Source: an uncultured Bacteroidales bacterium (GTDB lineage Bacteria; Bacteroidota; Bacteroidia; Bacteroidales; ML635J-15). From it: a stretch of 64,000 nucleotides of DNA. The DNA lies in contig CALDKB010000053.1 in assembly GCA_937899245.1 (NCBI GenBank), positions 1 to 64,000 on the forward strand. The letters are read 5' to 3'. Below the pieces are notes generated by a model. That model made no database searches, was not told the DNA's origin, and saw only the letters and a list, made by a program, of their open reading frames with translations. Each line of letters opens with the position of its first letter. Positions within the stretch are counted from its first letter, which is position 1. Both the position numbers and the translations under genes were made by a program. Positions 17,860-26,438 of this stretch are shown here, piece by piece.

Positions 17860-18558
17860 ATGAAAAAACAGGACATAATTTTTATCCTTTGTGCAATTGT
17901 GTTTTTTACACCTTTTTTTATTCCACAGACGCATTTCTTTGAGTATTTTGAAAAGTGGACGAAAGCTTATCCGTTTGTAATGAGCTTCTTTAAGTTTGCA
18001 ATTCTAGCAACTGCAGGGGAGATGATCGGCTTGAGAATCTCTAAGGGCGTGTATAATCAGAAAGGTTTTGGCATATTGCCACGTGCAATTGTCTGGGGTA
18101 TTCTCGGTATGGGAATCTGCATGGCAATGATAATTTTTAAGACAGGTGTTCCTAGATTCCTCGAAACAGTTGGCAATTGTGAACCGGGAAAGCTTGCAGC
18201 AATGCTAGCTGGCGATTTCTGCTGGGGAAAAGTCGGTGTGGCTTTTGCGGTCAGCGTGCTTATGAACTCGATTTTTGCACCTGTATTTATGACCTTGCAT
18301 AAGATTACCGATACTCATATTTTGAATAATGGTGGTACTTTAAAAGGATTTTTCCGCCCGATAAAAATGCAGGAAATTATCGTTAATTTGAATTGGAAAG
18401 CACAGTGGAGTTTAGTTTTCAAGAAATATATTCCATTGTTCTGGTTCCCTGCTCACACAATTACTTTCTTGCTTCCGCCAACATTCCAAGTATTGTTCGC
18501 TGCATTGCTCGGCGTTGTGCTTGGCGTTATGCTGTCTATAGCAAATTTGAAGAAATAA
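17860..18558 (+). CDS. Integral membrane protein, Mpv17/PMP22-like
   Basis: The 232-residue protein has about five hydrophobic segments. The C-terminal stretch F-W-F-P-A-H-x-I-T-F-L-L-P-P followed by a final TM segment resembles the W-x-x-W-P-x-x-Q-x-x-N-F-x-x-V-P signature of the Mpv17/PMP22 family. The resemblance is by eye only. Function is unknown; eukaryotic Mpv17 is a channel. It is flanked by terminators, so it is probably transcribed alone. Confidence 0.6.
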   Translation: MKKQDIIFILCAIVFFTPFFIPQTHFFEYFEKWTKAYPFVMSFFKFAILATAGEMIGLRISKGVYNQKGFGILPRAIVWGILGMGICMAMIIFKTGVPRFLETVGNCEPGKLAAMLAGDFCWGKVGVAFAVSVLMNSIFAPVFMTLHKITDTHILNNGGTLKGFFRPIKMQEIIVNLNWKAQWSLVFKKYIPLFWFPAHTITFLLPPTFQVLFAALLGVVLGVMLSIANLKK

Positions 18559-18582
18559 TATTGATTTGATTTTATAATGAAT

Positions 18583-18614
18583 AGGCGGAGAGTTGAAATC
18601 TTTCCGCCTTTTTC
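18583..18614 (+). terminator. Terminator after the Mpv17-like gene
   Basis: AGGCGGA (18583-18589) pairs with TCCGCCT (18603-18609) and runs into a T-tract. Confidence 0.78.
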
Positions 18615-18814
18615 TTGTAAAATAATTTGCATATTATAAATGTTAATCTTATTTTTTGTCAAAGATTTTGTGCTTTATGACGGTGAATGTAGGCTACCGT
18701 TGTAGATTATGTAAAATAATAAAAGCCTGCTGAAATTAAAATTAATTGCCTATGTAGCATAAGTGTAATTTGATACACACATTTTAAAATAGGAAAAAGC
18801 TAAGTAGCTTATCT

Positions 18815-18942
18815 GGTGCTTTTGAAACTTCGACAATTTCAAGAAAAACACTCCAGAATTGAGCGACAGCATTCCCGCCATAAGGCGTGGACTTGTTTGT
18901 TGTAATTGGAGTGTTTAGGTAGTCGAAGACCTCAAAAGTGCC
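18815..18942. other. 128-nt long-hairpin element (ncRNA or MITE-like)
   Basis: Three nested stems are visible: GGTGCTTTTGA with TCAAAAGTGCC (11 bp, G-U allowed), CTTCGAC with GTCGAAG (7 bp) and AAACACTCC with GGAGTGTTT (9 bp). They enclose a ~53-nt apical region with a small GCC-ATAA-GGC hairpin. It lies in a 540-bp gene-free interval. It could be a structured RNA or a miniature inverted-repeat element; no clear target duplication is seen. No known RNA family was recognised. Confidence 0.45.
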
Positions 18943-19099
18943 GATGAAAACTTAAAGTGCCACGCTTTTTTTATGTGGGTATTTCAACAAAATGGCACTG
19001 GCGGATAATTCCCGAAAAGCCAAACGAGTAGGGGAAAAGAAATTTAAATTTTGAACAAAAGCCGATGGGGCGATGGGATATAACTGCCAACTAATTACA

Positions 19100-19959
19100 A
19101 TGAAAAAAATATATTTTTTAGTTGCTATTCTTTCTCTTGTTTTGCTTCGTGCTCCAGCCCAGAAGGTGATGCACAAAAAATAGTAGATAAATATTCAGAT
19201 CAAATTAAAAATTATTCTTCTTGTAAAACAATATCTGAATTTAAGGATTTACAAGAAAGTAGTGTTGCCAGCATAAAAGAAGATTATATTAAGGCAGAAA
19301 GTAAATATAAATCTGATGAAGGACAGTGGAATTTGTTTTTATTTACTTATCAAAATGGACTAGAAACTGCTAATTCTGAATTCATGGCTGCATTTACAAA
19401 TATGGTTGATTCAATATTGAAAGCGAAAGATTGGTATCAAAGAATGGATGCAGACAATGGATATAATCTAATTGCTTTTAATAATGATACTATGAATATT
19501 ATTAACTGTAAAAAGGGAATTACATATAGTTTAATGGCGGATACAATAAAATTTAATGACGAAGATAGAACTAATGTGGTTGTATCTAATATGGATTCGT
19601 CTTTGATTTTCACAAGTCTAAAAACAAATAAGCAATGCAGACTCAATACACCTGCTGCAAATTCAGAATTTTATGGTAGTTGGTCGGCTAATTATTATGG
19701 TGCTAATGTAACAGTTACATTTAACCCTAATGGAAATGGCTTTATGTCAGCTAAATATGGATATCAAAAGACTAGCCAAAGCTATCCATGGAAAGTAAAG
19801 GATGGTAAGTTGAATTTTTTAACTCCAAATAGTTGGGATCCATTTGAATTTATTTCAGATGATCATTTTAGTTTAGTGGATTATGAAAGAACAAATTGGA
19901 ATTTTTATAGAATAAAAAAAGCAACTCCCAAAAATGCAGAAGAGATTTTGTTCGAATAA
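19100..19959 (+). pseudogene. Lipoprotein gene broken by a 1-nt frameshift
   Basis: The ATG at 19100 opens a signal sequence (MKKIYFLVAILSLVLL) that hits a stop at 19181. The body of the gene continues in another frame, from ASCSSPEGDAQKIVDKYS (codon at 19144) to 19959. Adding one T to the T-run at 19140-19143 would join both parts into a ~286-residue lipoprotein with a good lipobox (FASC). The mature part has no recognised family: a helical first half and a C-terminal ~90-residue beta-rich domain beginning FYGSWSANYYG. The local sequence is A+T-rich compared with its neighbours. It may be a true pseudogene, a phase-variable gene or a sequencing error. Confidence 0.75.
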
Positions 19960-19968
19960 CATTTTCAT

Positions 19969-19997
19969 AAGGCTGTCCTCGAAAGACAGCCTTTTTC
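19969..19997 (+). terminator. Terminator after the broken lipoprotein gene
   Basis: AAGGCTGTC (19969-19977) pairs with GACAGCCTT (19985-19993) around loop CTCGAAA, then T residues. Confidence 0.85.
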
Positions 19998-20025
19998 TTG
20001 TCAATGCGGAGATTCTTCTTCGCTA

Positions 20026-20089
20026 TTTTTTTGTTTCCAAATTCAAAACCAAATATCCGACAGCGATGAATAAAATTTATTACCTTTGC
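20026..20089. repeat. Promoter-bearing direct repeat, copy 1
   Basis: These 64 nt are identical to 21097-21160 and diverged from 21621-21685. Each copy ends in a -7 element. This copy drives the small gene at 20103. Confidence 0.88.
20081..20088 (+). promoter_or_regulatory. -7 element of the zeta-like module
   Basis: TACCTTTG inside repeat copy 1 lies 14 nt before the ATG at 20103. Confidence 0.68.
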
Positions 20090-20102
20090 AGAAAAAGAAA
20101 GT

Positions 20103-20381
20103 ATGTGCAAATACAGCGATATAGAAAATATTGAATTGCAGAATGGCAAGACCGTGAAGGAAGTAAACGAAGAGGTTCGGCGTGAGATTGAGCGCATTTA
20201 TGCAGAATCGTGGCTAAAAGGTTTTTCCGTACCATTTTTCGGTGATGATGGTTCTATATATCTGGCAAATCCTGACGGTAGCGAAGATAAAGTAACTCTA
20301 GACCGCAATACTCGCACATATAATATAATTATGCGCACGGCACAGCCCGGATGTGGAAGATTTGCCCATATTAAATTATAG
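20103..20381 (+). CDS. Small partner protein of the zeta-toxin-like gene (candidate antitoxin)
   Basis: The 92-residue soluble protein has a charged helical N-terminal half (residues ~10-40) and a beta-rich second half with GDDGSIYLANPDGSED. No firm family was recognised. It is placed like the short upstream partners often seen before zeta-like kinases, starts just after a strong promoter and ends 3 nt before the next ATG. The antitoxin role is inferred only from this arrangement. Confidence 0.62.
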   Translation: MCKYSDIENIELQNGKTVKEVNEEVRREIERIYAESWLKGFSVPFFGDDGSIYLANPDGSEDKVTLDRNTRTYNIIMRTAQPGCGRFAHIKL

Positions 20382-20384
20382 GTG

Positions 20385-20986
20385 ATGGAGAAAAGACCAG
20401 AGTTTACAATAGTTGTGGTCCAAACGGTGCAGGAAAAAGTCGGCTTTGTCCATTTTACATCGGAACCAAATCGTTCGATGGAGACAAACTGGCAATGAAT
20501 CTTCGCAAGGAACATCCCGATTGGCCAGAACATTGGATAAGTGGAACTATAGCATCTGAATTGGAAAAGCAGAAGAACTATGCTATTGACCATAAATCGG
20601 ATTTTGCATTTGAAACGAACTTTTCAAGCGAGTTGGTTCTAAATATGATATTGGAATTCAAGGAAGCAAACTTTAAGATTTCTATGTATTATTTCGGTTT
20701 ATATTCCGAAGATGAGAGTGTATGTCGTGTAATTCAGAGGTATCAGACTGGAGGACATGATGTTAACGACGATGTGATTAGGTTTAATTTTAATGAAGGT
20801 TTGAAGAAAACAAAAGAAAATTTAAGCCTTTTTGATAATATTACTTTTATTGATGGAAATTCTGATTTTGGAAAGGTTGTCGCTTTGCACATTGGCAGAG
20901 ATGGCATTCACGAGGTAACAAATAATCCACCATTATGGTTTAAGGAACATTTTGAGAAATTATTTGCTGATTTATTAAAAGGGTAA
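20385..20986 (+). pseudogene. Zeta-toxin-like P-loop kinase gene, 1-nt frameshift
   Basis: The ATG at 20385 gives MEKRPEFTIV, then the frame breaks at 20412-20416. The shifted frame continues with CGPNGAGKSRL (Walker A), a D-G-D-K segment, FAFETNFSS, and RYQTGGHDVNDDVIRFNF, the ordered motifs of zeta-like ATPases (COG4185). Adding one T in GTTGTGG would restore a ~200-residue protein of normal length. Zeta toxins phosphorylate UDP-N-acetylglucosamine precursors; other members have unknown targets. Downstream of the break the frame is intact to its stop. As read, the product would be truncated and inactive. Confidence 0.8.
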
Positions 20987-21067
20987 TCGTGTTTGTTGTA
21001 GGCTCTTGTTTATTACGAAGTAACCAAAGGCTCTGACTTGAACAATGACAATAACTGGAAATAATCA

Positions 21068-21104
21068 ACTCGGCAGTTGCGTATGTGCTTGCCGAGTTTT
21101 TTTG
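21068..21104 (+). terminator. Terminator of the zeta-like module
   Basis: ACTCGGCA (21068-21075) pairs with TGCCGAGT (21090-21097) and a seven-T tail follows. The T-tail is also the first part of repeat copy 2. Confidence 0.85.
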
Positions 21105-21160
21105 TTTCCAAATTCAAAACCAAATATCCGACAGCGATGAATAAAATTTATTACCTTTGC
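21097..21160. repeat. Promoter-bearing direct repeat, copy 2
   Basis: It is identical over 64 nt to copy 1 and includes the -7 element TACCTTTG. Like copy 1 it is followed by ATG-TGC-A (21174), but here the frame closes after 23 codons in low-complexity sequence rich in CTGTTAGCC-like units. This looks like an orphan promoter left after loss of a gene. Confidence 0.85.
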
Positions 21161-21273
21161 GAAAAAAGGAACTATGTGCAGTTCGATGCAGTCTGTGAGA
21201 CTGTTGGACTGCAAGATTGTTAGCCTGGGTATGCAGGACTGTTAGCCTTTTAGCCTTCAAGCCTGTTAGTCTA

Positions 21274-21426
21274 TTAGAATATTTCCCCTTTCCAAAGATC
21301 ATTGAGGAAGTCGTTGATGTTTATAATCTTGACATCAGAAGACGTGCAGTTAATCCTGTCGTGCGAAACAATCATCAGCTGGCAGTCGGGATGTTCTTCG
21401 TGAAAAGCTTTCTCATGGTATACCAT
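21274..21426 (-). pseudogene. Short reading frame, probable C-terminal gene remnant
   Basis: Fifty codons read MVYHEKAFHEEHPDCQ, then LMIVSHDRIN, and close with NDFLNDLWKGEIF. The composition and ending look like the tail of a real protein, not random sequence, but the family was not recognised. No promoter is seen on this strand. It lies between repeat copies 2 and 3 in a gene-poor 750-bp stretch. Confidence 0.42.
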
Positions 21427-21620
21427 ATTTCGTTTGATACAATATTGATTAATGTGCTGATAATAATACTATTAATAGTTGCTCTGTCTTAAATATTATT
21501 TGAAAATTAAGATAGTAACTTAAATTTTAATAGAGAATATAAGTTGTATTGGCCTGATGATACGTAAAAATGGTATTCTCTAGCTCGTGAAGTTCGCATT
21601 GTGGATTATTGGACATTTTA

Positions 21621-21685
21621 CGTTTCCGCAATTCAAAAACCTAATGGCAGATTGCAATGATAAATTTATTACTTTTGCAAAAAAG
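21621..21685. repeat. Promoter-bearing direct repeat, copy 3 (diverged)
   Basis: It shares GTTTCC, AATTCAAAA, an A-rich middle, AATTTATTAC and TTTTGCA in the same order as copies 1 and 2, with small changes and indels. It contains the promoter used by yggS. Confidence 0.7.
21670..21677 (+). promoter_or_regulatory. -7 element for yggS
   Basis: TACTTTTG lies within repeat copy 3, about 62 nt before the yggS start. Confidence 0.6.
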
Positions 21686-21739
21686 CTAACGGCAGCAAGC
21701 CGATTGCCTGCCTGCCCGTAAGTCATAAAGAAATTAGGT

Positions 21740-22432
21740 ATGTCGGAAATTGTTAGAAAGATTGAAGAAATCAGGACGCAGTTGCCAGAATCGGTTCAAT
21801 TGGTGGCTGTTTCTAAAACTCATCCCGCAGAGTTTATAGTTGACGCATATAGTTGCGGACAACGAGTTTTCGGTGAGAACAAAGTGCAGGAAATGGATGA
21901 GAAGCACGAGGCGCTGAAAACGTCTTGCCCTGACATCAAGTGGCATCTTATAGGACATTTGCAGACCAACAAGGTAAAGTACATTACATCGTACGTAGAT
22001 ATGATTCACAGCGTCGACAGTCTTAAACTTCTGTCCGAAATCGACAAGCATGCAAAAAAGGATGGTCGTGTCGTAAAGTGCCTTTTCGAGATGTATATAG
22101 CATCGGAAGAGACTAAGTTCGGACTTGACCGTACCGAACTTGTTGAAATACTCGAGTCGGCAGAATTCAAGCAGATGCAGAACGTGCAGATTTGCGGTCT
22201 GATGGGAATGGCTTCGAACACTGACGATGTCGCTAAGATTCGCGCCGAAATGCACTCGTTGAAGGAGACTTTTGACTTTGTCAAGCAGAATTATTTTGCC
22301 GGCGATTCCAATTTCTGCGAGGTAAGCATGGGCATGAGCAGCGACTGGAAAATCGCAATCCAAGAAGGTGCGACGATGGTAAGGATTGGAAGCACAATCT
22401 TTGGAAAGAGAAATTATGGCCAAAGCAACTAG
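21740..22432 (+). CDS. PLP homeostasis protein YggS/PROSC
   Basis: The 230-residue PLP-binding TIM-barrel protein has the cofactor lysine in LVAVSKT (Lys26). Further motifs are FGENKVQE, WHLIGHLQTNK and the C-terminal SMGMSSDWKIAIQEG with VRIGSTIFG that holds the PLP phosphate. It buffers free PLP in the cytoplasm and affects amino-acid balance. Length and motif order are normal. Confidence 0.94.
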   Translation: MSEIVRKIEEIRTQLPESVQLVAVSKTHPAEFIVDAYSCGQRVFGENKVQEMDEKHEALKTSCPDIKWHLIGHLQTNKVKYITSYVDMIHSVDSLKLLSEIDKHAKKDGRVVKCLFEMYIASEETKFGLDRTELVEILESAEFKQMQNVQICGLMGMASNTDDVAKIRAEMHSLKETFDFVKQNYFAGDSNFCEVSMGMSSDWKIAIQEGATMVRIGSTIFGKRNYGQSN

Positions 22433-22485
22433 TCGGTTGTGAATAAATAACAGTCAACAAATTAAAATCGCCTAAAAATATATTG

Positions 22486-22493
22486 TATATTTG
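22486..22493 (+). promoter_or_regulatory. -7 element for the asnS operon
   Basis: TATATTTG lies 22 nt before the asnS start. Confidence 0.7.
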
Positions 22494-22515
22494 CATTTCG
22501 AAATTTTAAAAAGAC

Positions 22516-23958
22516 ATGAAAAGAACAAAAATTAGTGAAGTGCTGAACTCCACAGAATTTGGAAAAGAAATAACCGTGATGGGTTGGGTAAGAACAAAGC
22601 GCGTTAGCAAGAACGTATGTTTCATCGCTTTGAATGATGGCTCAACAATAAATAATCTACAAATTGTATTGGATGTAACACCCGAGTTGGACCAGAAGTT
22701 GGCTGGCGTTCATACAGGAGCGTCTTTGTCGGTTGATGGAAAGACTGTAGAGTCGATGGGTAGCGGCCAGAAGGTTGAACTTCAGGCAAAGGACATTACA
22801 GTATTCGGCGATGCAAATCCTGACGAATATCCGTTGCAGCCAAAACGTCATAGTCTTGAATTTTTGCGCGAAATCGCTCATTTGCGTTTCCGTACAAATA
22901 CTTTCGGTGCAATTTTTAGAATCCGTCACGCAATGACTTTTGCTATTCACAACTATTTCAATAGCAGAGGTTTCTACAATATTCACACTCCACTAATTAC
23001 CGGTTCCGACTGCGAGGGCGCTGGTGAAATGTTCCAGGTTACAACATTGGATTTAAACAACTTGCCAAAAACGGAAGAAGGAAAGATTGATTATACTCAG
23101 GATTTCTTCGGAAAGTCAACAAACTTGACTGTTTCTGGTCAGCTGGAAGGAGAACTGGCAGCAACTGCATTGTCGCAGATTTATACATTTGGACCAACTT
23201 TCCGTGCAGAAAATTCAAATACTCCACGACACTTGGCTGAATTCTGGATGATTGAACCGGAAGTAGCCTTCAACGACCTTGAAGACAACATGGACTTGGC
23301 AGAAGATATGCTTAAGTATTTGATTAAGTATGCTTTGGACAACTGTCGTGATGATGTTGAATTCCTTTGCAAACGTCGCGAGGAAGAGCAGAAGCAGAAA
23401 CCAGCAAACGAACGTGACGAGATGAACCTTATCGAAAAGATGGAGTTCGTACTTCACAACGATTTCGCACGTGTAACATATACCGAAGCAATTGACATCT
23501 TGAAAAATTCAAAGGCAAACAAGACTGGCAAGTTCGTATATCCGGTTGATGGCTGGGGTGTAGATCTCCAGAGTGAACACGAACGCTATCTGGTTGAAAA
23601 GCATTACAAGCGTCCGGTTATCTTGATTGACTACCCTAAGGAAATCAAGGCTTTCTATATGAAGTTGAACGAAGATGGAAAGACTGTTCGCGCAATGGAC
23701 GTTCTTTTCCCGCAAATCGGCGAAATTATCGGCGGTTCGCAGCGTGAGGAAAGCTACGAGAAATTGATGAGCCGTGTCGAAGAGCTGCATATACCTTATA
23801 AAGATATGTGGTGGTATCTTGAAACACGTAAGTTCGGAACAGTTCCTCATAGCGGTTTCGGCCTTGGTTTCGAAAGACTTATATTATTCGTTACTGGTAT
23901 GTCCAATATCCGTGATGTCATACCGTTCCCACGTACACCAAAGACAGCTGAATTTTAA
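22516..23958 (+). CDS. asnS: Asparaginyl-tRNA synthetase
   Basis: The 480-residue class IIb synthetase has an N-terminal OB-fold anticodon-binding domain (~15-105). The catalytic core follows, with motif 2 around FRAENSNTPRHLAEFWMIEPE and motif 3 GFGLGFERLILFVTGMSNIRD. It charges tRNA-Asn with asparagine. It starts the operon asnS-rpoN-PAP2-like-DUF4834-permease; rpoN follows after 11 nt. Confidence 0.96.
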   Translation: MKRTKISEVLNSTEFGKEITVMGWVRTKRVSKNVCFIALNDGSTINNLQIVLDVTPELDQKLAGVHTGASLSVDGKTVESMGSGQKVELQAKDITVFGDANPDEYPLQPKRHSLEFLREIAHLRFRTNTFGAIFRIRHAMTFAIHNYFNSRGFYNIHTPLITGSDCEGAGEMFQVTTLDLNNLPKTEEGKIDYTQDFFGKSTNLTVSGQLEGELAATALSQIYTFGPTFRAENSNTPRHLAEFWMIEPEVAFNDLEDNMDLAEDMLKYLIKYALDNCRDDVEFLCKRREEEQKQKPANERDEMNLIEKMEFVLHNDFARVTYTEAIDILKNSKANKTGKFVYPVDGWGVDLQSEHERYLVEKHYKRPVILIDYPKEIKAFYMKLNEDGKTVRAMDVLFPQIGEIIGGSQREESYEKLMSRVEELHIPYKDMWWYLETRKFGTVPHSGFGLGFERLILFVTGMSNIRDVIPFPRTPKTAEF

Positions 23959-23969
23959 TCGTTTGGCCG

Positions 23970-25493
23970 ATGTTGAAACCCTCGTTAGAGCAAAAGCTTT
24001 CGCAAAAATTGTCTCCACAGCAGATTCAGGTAATCAAGCTGTTGGAACTTAATACGTTGCAGTTGGAGGAACGCATAAGAAATGAGCTGGAGGAAAATCC
24101 TGCCCTCGATGATGGTTCTGAATCTGAACTTGATGGCGAAGATAGCATAATCAATAACGACGAAGATGTTCAGACAGCCGAAGAGGATGGATCGGACTAT
24201 GAGGAATCGGATGACGATGCGGAGGAGATAACATACGGAGAGGATCCGTATGGCGACGATTTGCCTGAAGATGATTATGGCTATAATGACGATGATGAGA
24301 TTCCTTATTATAAGCTAGAGGCAAATAATACTTCCCGCGATGATGACAGGGTCGATATACCATATTCTGCCGACAAGTCGTTCAACGAACATCTGCTCGA
24401 ACAGTTCATTCTAAAGAATGTGACTGAAAGACAGAAATTTATAGCACCGTTCATAGTTGGAAACTTTGATGAAAATGGTTGGTTGTCACGCGAACTTGAC
24501 GCTATCGCCGATGATATTGCCTTTTCTCAGAATGTCGAAGTGTCGGTTTCGGAACTTGAAGATGTGCTGAAAGTTATTCAGGAACTTGACCCTGCGGGAA
24601 TCGGAGCTAGAAATTTGCAGGAATGCCTTATCATTCAGCTAAAACGCAAGGAGGAGCAAACCCCGGCAGTGAAAACTGCAATATCAGTTTTGTCTGATTG
24701 CTTCGAGGAGTTTACTAAGAAGCATTATGAGAAAATTATAATGAGATGCAATATTTCGGAGCAGGAACTAAAGGAGGCAATCGGTATTATCGTAAAATTG
24801 AACCCGAGTCCTGGTGTTTCGTTTGGTGAGCCGCAGTCTCGTGCTAATATTCATGCGATAACACCAGACTTCATTGTCGAAGTACATGGTTCAGAAATTG
24901 CAGTGTCGTTAAATACGCAGTATTCTTCCGATTTGCATATAAGCAACTCATTTTCGAGAATGCTCTCCGAGTATTCGGCAGACAAAAAACGTAACCACGA
25001 GGCAATTACCTTCATAAAGCAGAAGATAGACAATGCCAAATGGTTTATTGATGCTTTGGAGCAAAGGCGTCGTACCTTGCTGGTAACTATGGATGCAATT
25101 GTTGATTTTCAGAGAAATTTCTTCATCACTGGAGATGAGTCGAATATTAAACCGATGATACTTAAGGATATAGCCGAAATTGTCGGACTTGATATTTCAA
25201 CGGTTTCACGTGTTGCAAATAGCAAGTACGTTGCAACTCCATACGGAAATTATTTGTTGAAATATTTCTTTAGCGAGGCAATGCAAAAGGAGGATGGCGA
25301 AGAAGTTTCTTCGAGGGAAATAAAGCAGATCCTTAAGGATTGTATTGGCGCCGAAGATGTTTCAAAGCCACTGACCGACGACAGATTGTCCGAAATCCTG
25401 AAGGAAAAGGGTTATGTCATAGCTCGTCGTACGATTGCCAAATATAGGGAGCAACTAGGTATTCCGGTGGCTCGCCTCAGACGTAAAATATAG
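23970..25493 (+). CDS. rpoN: RNA polymerase sigma-54 factor
   Basis: The 507-residue RpoN has region I, rich in Gln/Leu (LEQKLSQKLSPQQIQVIKLLE). A strongly acidic linker (region II, ~48-115) follows, then the core-binding domain, the HTH region and the RpoN box ARRTIAKYRE close to the C-terminus. It directs transcription from -24/-12 promoters and needs activator ATPases; none is seen in this window. The acidic linker is long and Asp/Glu-rich, as is common in this phylum. Confidence 0.96.
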   Translation: MLKPSLEQKLSQKLSPQQIQVIKLLELNTLQLEERIRNELEENPALDDGSESELDGEDSIINNDEDVQTAEEDGSDYEESDDDAEEITYGEDPYGDDLPEDDYGYNDDDEIPYYKLEANNTSRDDDRVDIPYSADKSFNEHLLEQFILKNVTERQKFIAPFIVGNFDENGWLSRELDAIADDIAFSQNVEVSVSELEDVLKVIQELDPAGIGARNLQECLIIQLKRKEEQTPAVKTAISVLSDCFEEFTKKHYEKIIMRCNISEQELKEAIGIIVKLNPSPGVSFGEPQSRANIHAITPDFIVEVHGSEIAVSLNTQYSSDLHISNSFSRMLSEYSADKKRNHEAITFIKQKIDNAKWFIDALEQRRRTLLVTMDAIVDFQRNFFITGDESNIKPMILKDIAEIVGLDISTVSRVANSKYVATPYGNYLLKYFFSEAMQKEDGEEVSSREIKQILKDCIGAEDVSKPLTDDRLSEILKEKGYVIARRTIAKYREQLGIPVARLRRKI

Positions 25494-25495
25494 CA

Positions 25496-26155
25496 ATGCG
25501 AAGCTTCCTTAACATATTCTTTAATGTAGTTAGCATTGTTGGTCATCCAATTTTGTTACCTACGTATTTTTCACTCTCAATATCCGACTTGTATGGAGTG
25601 TCAACTTTGGGCATTTCCTTAATTACTATTGTTATTCCTGTTTTAGTGATGTTTTTCGCTTTCGTTATAACTGAGGTGTTGCGTGCAAGGCGAAGTGCCG
25701 CAGACGGACTTTCTGAAATCGAAATGCAGATGCGTGACTGTAACGGCATTTTTGCGAAGATGGAGCAGTTTTTTGAGGCTACCCATCATCGGACGTTGGC
25801 GCTTGCTGTTTTGGTGGCGTCGGCGATAGTTGGATATTTCACCGTAAAGATTCCAATGTGGAGTCTCATTATGCTTTTGACCCTGATTGCCTCTATTGTA
25901 TGTTTGCTTATAAATAATTTCTGGCGGTTGAGCATACATTCGTATGGATGGGGATTTGCATCATTTCTTTTGCTGATCCAATATTCATATATATACCAGA
26001 ATTCATTGCTTGTGTCTGTCATTGTCGTTCTTTCGTCCGGACTTGTAATGTCGTCGCGATTATTTTTGGGCAGACACAACAACCTGCAGGTATATCTTGG
26101 ATTCGCAATTGGGTTCGTAGTGCCTGCATTGTTGTATTATCTCTTGACGATATAA
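25496..26155 (+). CDS. PAP2-related membrane protein
   Basis: The 219-residue protein has five to six TM segments. The C-terminal half retains I-H-S-Y-G-W-G and S-R-L-F-L-G-R-H-N-N-L-Q-V-x-x-G, resembling the second and third PAP2 phosphatase motifs. The first motif (K-x6-R-P) is not seen. It may be a reduced or inactive lipid-phosphate phosphatase relative. It begins 2 nt after rpoN and is followed after 1 nt by the DUF4834 gene. Confidence 0.65.
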   Translation: MRSFLNIFFNVVSIVGHPILLPTYFSLSISDLYGVSTLGISLITIVIPVLVMFFAFVITEVLRARRSAADGLSEIEMQMRDCNGIFAKMEQFFEATHHRTLALAVLVASAIVGYFTVKIPMWSLIMLLTLIASIVCLLINNFWRLSIHSYGWGFASFLLLIQYSYIYQNSLLVSVIVVLSSGLVMSSRLFLGRHNNLQVYLGFAIGFVVPALLYYLLTI

Positions 26156-26156
26156 T

Positions 26157-26438
26157 ATGGAAGTATTTCTGAACATAGTAATATTCTTCGTTTTGTTTTT
26201 GCTTGTGGTCAAATTGCTTTTCCGCTATTTGATGCCATGGATGCTGCGCAGGTTTGTAAATCGTCGTATGAAGGATTTCGGGGACAACTTCGGCCAGCCG
26301 GAAAATCAGCAGACGGGGCAGTCTAAAAGTTTTGGAGACATTAAGGTCGACTATGTCCCTCCGAAGAATGACGAGAGCAAAAATAATGATGGCGATGATG
26401 AATATGTTGATTTTGAGGAAGTAGACGACAAGAAATAA
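26157..26438 (+). CDS. DUF4834 small membrane-anchored protein
   Basis: The 93-residue protein has one N-terminal TM helix (~5-27), a basic M-L-R-R-F-V-N-R-R-M segment and an acidic, disordered tail with IKVDYVPPK and FEEVDDKK. It matches the DUF4834 family found in Bacteroidota beside the same neighbours. Function is unknown. Its stop overlaps the next start (TAATG). Confidence 0.75.
   Translation: MEVFLNIVIFFVLFLLVVKLLFRYLMPWMLRRFVNRRMKDFGDNFGQPENQQTGQSKSFGDIKVDYVPPKNDESKNNDGDDEYVDFEEVDDKK

Noticed and set aside
18815..18942. tmRNA, 6S RNA or RNase P RNA
   Set aside because: None of the conserved sequence blocks of these RNAs could be found.
18952..19176. Minus-strand 74-codon frame
   Set aside because: It runs antisense over the signal-peptide part of the broken lipoprotein and has no coding features.
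21174..21245. Gene after promoter copy 2
   Set aside because: It has only 23 codons in low-complexity CTGTTAGCC-like sequence; treated as a relic of a lost gene.
21734..22423. 229-codon antisense frame over yggS
   Set aside because: It mirrors the sense gene and shows no family features.
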